NCBI GenBank assembly: GCA_910587515.1 | Contig: CAJULW010000036.1 | Coordinates: forward strand, 1-54,820 | Direction: 5' to 3' | From: an uncultured Duncaniella sp. | Lineage (GTDB): Bacteria > Bacteroidota > Bacteroidia > Bacteroidales > Muribaculaceae | Length of the DNA stretch: 54,820 bases | In this document: positions 52,898 to 54,820 of the stretch, in pieces | Numbering within the stretch: the first letter of the stretch is position 1 | Layout: every line of letters begins with the position of its first letter | The notes under the pieces: generated by a model | What the model was told of the DNA's origin: nothing | The model's database searches: none | Seen by the model: only the letters and a program-made list of their open reading frames with translations | Made by a program: the position numbers and the translations under genes

Positions 52898-53947
52898 TTA
52901 TATTCCGAGAGTATAGAGCGGAGAGGTTTCATGGCGAGGAAGTGCGACGAGGTGTAGCTGTGGTCGTTCGGATTCCGGTGTTTCTGTAAGATCCACTATG
53001 CCGTTGCCTATGCGTGTGACCCCTATCAGCGATAGGGCATTCTTTACCTCGTTTATGGCTTTGGCGGGTGTGTTGTTGTCCTGTGATAAATGGCATAAGA
53101 ACACATTGCGTAGGGAGGATGTGTATATTTCGGATATAAACGAAGCTGTTACTTTGTTGTCGAGATGTCCGTTGGATGCTTCGATACGCGCTTTCAGATA
53201 TTCCGGATATCTTCCTTCACGAAGCATCTGCAAGTCATAGTTGGACTCTATGACGATGTAGTCGGCCATGCGCATATAGTGGGCGACCCGATCACTGATA
53301 CATCCCAGGTCTGTGGCTATGGCGAATTTACGTTCACCGTTCGAAATATAGAACCCTGTATTGTCTGCCCCATCGTGCATGACTTCGAATGGTGTTATTT
53401 CGAAATTGCCTATTTTAAATTGAAATTCCTTATATACAGGAGAGTGATAATCCTTGATGCGTCTGGATACGTTGTGGCGTCGAAGAATCCCGTTTAGTGT
53501 TTTCGGTGTGCAGTAGACTCGCATGTGCCTGTTTCGTCGGAGCAATGCGTAAACATCGCGTATGTGATCTCCGTGGTCATGCGTAAGGCAGATACCTTTT
53601 ACGTTTTCGATGGAAATTCCGTTTGATCTGAGGCCTTCTGTCACTTTGGCCACTTCTACGCCTGCGTCAATCAGAAAGCCGCAGTTGCGGTCTCCGATAT
53701 ATGAGCAGTTGCCTGAGCTTCCACTACCGAAACTCATGAAGAATATATGGTCGGCAGGTGACATTGGAGGTAGCTCATCGATTGTCTGTCTGCATTGTCC
53801 TTTAAGCTTCGTCTCCATTGCGATCTTTGCCATATCTTTATCCGGTATGATATGAAAATCGCTCTCGGTGTTTTCATTGAAATCATCGAGGGCGTCGAAA
53901 AGTCCCGGCATATAATTGTTTCTTGTCGGTTTGAGTGAGCGAGCCAA
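52898..53947 (-). CDS. YycJ-like metallo-beta-lactamase-fold hydrolase
   Basis: A 349-residue metallo-hydrolase of the YycJ/WalJ group. The MBL metal motif THDHGDH lies at about 129-135 after FMSFGSGSSGNCSYIG (about 70-85), with VMHDGADNTGF and VIESNYD later. Relatives are linked to cell-wall or DNA-repair control; the role here is unclear. About 68 residues precede the fold, more than in Firmicutes; the ATG at residue 13 (53911) or 39 could be the true start. Confidence 0.88.
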   Translation of the reverse strand: MARSLKPTRNNYMPGLFDALDDFNENTESDFHIIPDKDMAKIAMETKLKGQCRQTIDELPPMSPADHIFFMSFGSGSSGNCSYIGDRNCGFLIDAGVEVAKVTEGLRSNGISIENVKGICLTHDHGDHIRDVYALLRRNRHMRVYCTPKTLNGILRRHNVSRRIKDYHSPVYKEFQFKIGNFEITPFEVMHDGADNTGFYISNGERKFAIATDLGCISDRVAHYMRMADYIVIESNYDLQMLREGRYPEYLKARIEASNGHLDNKVTASFISEIYTSSLRNVFLCHLSQDNNTPAKAINEVKNALSLIGVTRIGNGIVDLTETPESERPQLHLVALPRHETSPLYTLGI

Positions 53948-53976
53948 AGGTTTTTGGATTTTTCAGTTATGATTGG

Positions 53977-54714
53977 TTAATGATATAATAAAAATATGGA
54001 TGGGATTTTGTCATAGTCGTATTTTCGTTTGGCCCATTTCTCCAATGGCAGAGTAACTATTGATTGTTTTGGGCCTGTTATGTCGGAGGCGACGCATAAA
54101 CGCAATCCCGATGGAAGAGAGTTGGCAAGTTCCGCGATTAATTTATTGTTTCGATATGGGGTTTCGATGAATATTTGAGTTTGAGACTCTTGTTTGATGC
54201 GTCTCTCCATTTCGCGCAGACGTGTGATTCGGGCTTTATTTTCGTAAGGGAGATATCCTGTGAAAGCGAAACTCTGCCCATTGAATCCGGAAGCCATAAG
54301 CGCGAGTATTATGCTCGACGGCCCTACGAGCGGCACGACTTCGAAACCTTCAGCCTGTGCGACTGCGACAAGATCTGAGCCAGGATCGGCTACTGCGGGG
54401 CATCCGGCTTCGGATACTATTCCTATCGGCCGTCCTGACCGTAAAGGTGAAAGCATCGAGGGTATATCTGTCATATCGGTATGTTCGTCAAGTACGGTAA
54501 AACTTAACGAGTCAATGTCGATGTCTCTATCGCAGCGTTTTAGGAAACGTCGGGTTGTGCGTATATTTTCAACCACGAAATCTTTTATACCCCGTATGAT
54601 TGCGATATTGCCTGCTGGTATTACTGTTTCTGCCGGAGTATCGCTCATTGTCGATGGTATAAGATATAAAGCCGGACGCAACATGTCCGTGGTTGTTGTC
54701 GGTTCTGTTGTCAT
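53977..54714 (-). CDS. RsmI-like tetrapyrrole-methylase-fold methyltransferase
   Basis: A 245-residue member of the SAM-dependent tetrapyrrole methylase fold, RsmI branch (2'-O-methylation of C1402 in 16S rRNA). Landmarks: PALYLIPSTMSDTPA, IGIVSEAGCPAVADPGSDLV (about 98-117), VVPLVGPSSIILALMASG and FTGYLP. The glycine loops differ from enterobacterial RsmI (GGIVSDAGTP), as is common in Bacteroidetes, so exact target is not certain. Its ATG overlaps the sufB stop (ATGA). Confidence 0.87.
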   Translation of the reverse strand: MTTEPTTTTDMLRPALYLIPSTMSDTPAETVIPAGNIAIIRGIKDFVVENIRTTRRFLKRCDRDIDIDSLSFTVLDEHTDMTDIPSMLSPLRSGRPIGIVSEAGCPAVADPGSDLVAVAQAEGFEVVPLVGPSSIILALMASGFNGQSFAFTGYLPYENKARITRLREMERRIKQESQTQIFIETPYRNNKLIAELANSLPSGLRLCVASDITGPKQSIVTLPLEKWAKRKYDYDKIPSIFLLYH

Positions 54715-54820
54715 CCTACTGAGCCTTCAAGTGTGATTTGCAGGAGATTTTGTGCTTCGACAGCGAATTCCATAGGAAGCTTGTTCATAACTTCTTTTGC
54801 GTAGCCGTTTACAATCAACG
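54711..54820 (-). CDS. sufB: Fe-S cluster assembly protein SufB, C-terminal end (partial)
   Basis: Only the last 36 codons are present; the gene runs off the window. The residues LIVNGYAKEVMNKLPMEF followed by AVEAQNLLQITLEGSVG match the end of SufB, the scaffold subunit of the SufBCD iron-sulfur assembly complex. The stop overlaps the methyltransferase ATG, so sufB lies upstream in the same transcript. Confidence 0.9.
   Translation of the reverse strand, partial: LIVNGYAKEVMNKLPMEFAVEAQNLLQITLEGSVG

Overview
The window reads as the chromosome of an anaerobic gut-type Bacteroidales, probably Muribaculaceae-like (this family call is an inference from overall gene content; I could not run a search). 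Supporting signs: a fused LpxC-FabZ gene inside an lpxD-lpxC/fabZ-lpxA run, a SusC/SusD pair, GldE-GldD-phosphopantetheinyl transferase, DUF3127 protein, SlyD with a Cys-rich tail, and at least ten promoters of the Bacteroidetes type (TTTG or TTG, 19-21 bp spacer, TAnnTTTG). Almost everything is chromosomal housekeeping; I see no IS element, prophage, CRISPR array or rRNA.

Layout. 1-175: a very GC-rich block followed by the lpx promoter. 176-4940 (+): lipid A acylation genes lpxD, lpxC/fabZ and lpxA, then two secreted proteins of unknown role, the first an endonuclease-I-fold protein that has lost its catalytic residues. 4946-5949 (-): smpB and a Yip1-like membrane protein. 6246-12368 (+): SusC, SusD and a TlpA-like thioredoxin, a compact outer-membrane uptake locus without polysaccharide enzymes. 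12600-13007 (+): DUF3127 protein. 13095-14937 (-): ECF sigma factor, likely membrane anti-sigma factor and a secreted protein; opposite them a DcaP-like porin (15205-16512, +). 16765-19636 (-): rpsU, then a glycosidase-like lipoprotein overlapping a YfcE-type phosphoesterase. 19822-19895 (-): tRNA-Met. 20133-20852 (+): a LexA/CI-like self-cleaving regulator. 21094-31508 (-): PPTase, gldD, gldE, pdxB, a membrane protein, purD, an RlmL-like rRNA methyltransferase, a small hypothetical and a TPR/OmpA-like lipoprotein. 31793-34439 (+): speA and truA. 34447-36108 (-): AspT/YidE-type transporter. 36328-39751 (+): BtuF/FecCD-type uptake pair without an ATPase, then prfB with its programmed +1 frameshift. 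39847-43136 (-): Na+/alanine symporter and phosphoglucomutase. 43502-51515 (+): aspS, nif3-like, zinc-ribbon coiled coil, slyD, efp, a uracil-DNA-glycosylase-like protein, dedA, rpe and queA. 51534-54820 (-): pncB, YycJ-like hydrolase, RsmI-like methyltransferase and the 3' end of sufB.

Themes: translation and its rescue (smpB, prfB, efp, aspS, rpsU, truA, queA, tRNA-Met, two rRNA methyltransferases), envelope building and uptake (lpx, SusCD, porin, BtuF/FecCD, TPR lipoprotein, DedA), cofactor and nucleotide synthesis (pdxB, purD, pncB, PPTase, sufB). Start codons were moved from the longest reading frame wherever a promoter, signal peptide or family alignment decided it. The observations most worth following are the catalytically dead endonuclease-I relative in the lipid A operon, the smpB terminator hidden inside the opposing coding sequence, the isolated self-cleaving regulator, and the two-gene uptake system missing its ATPase.
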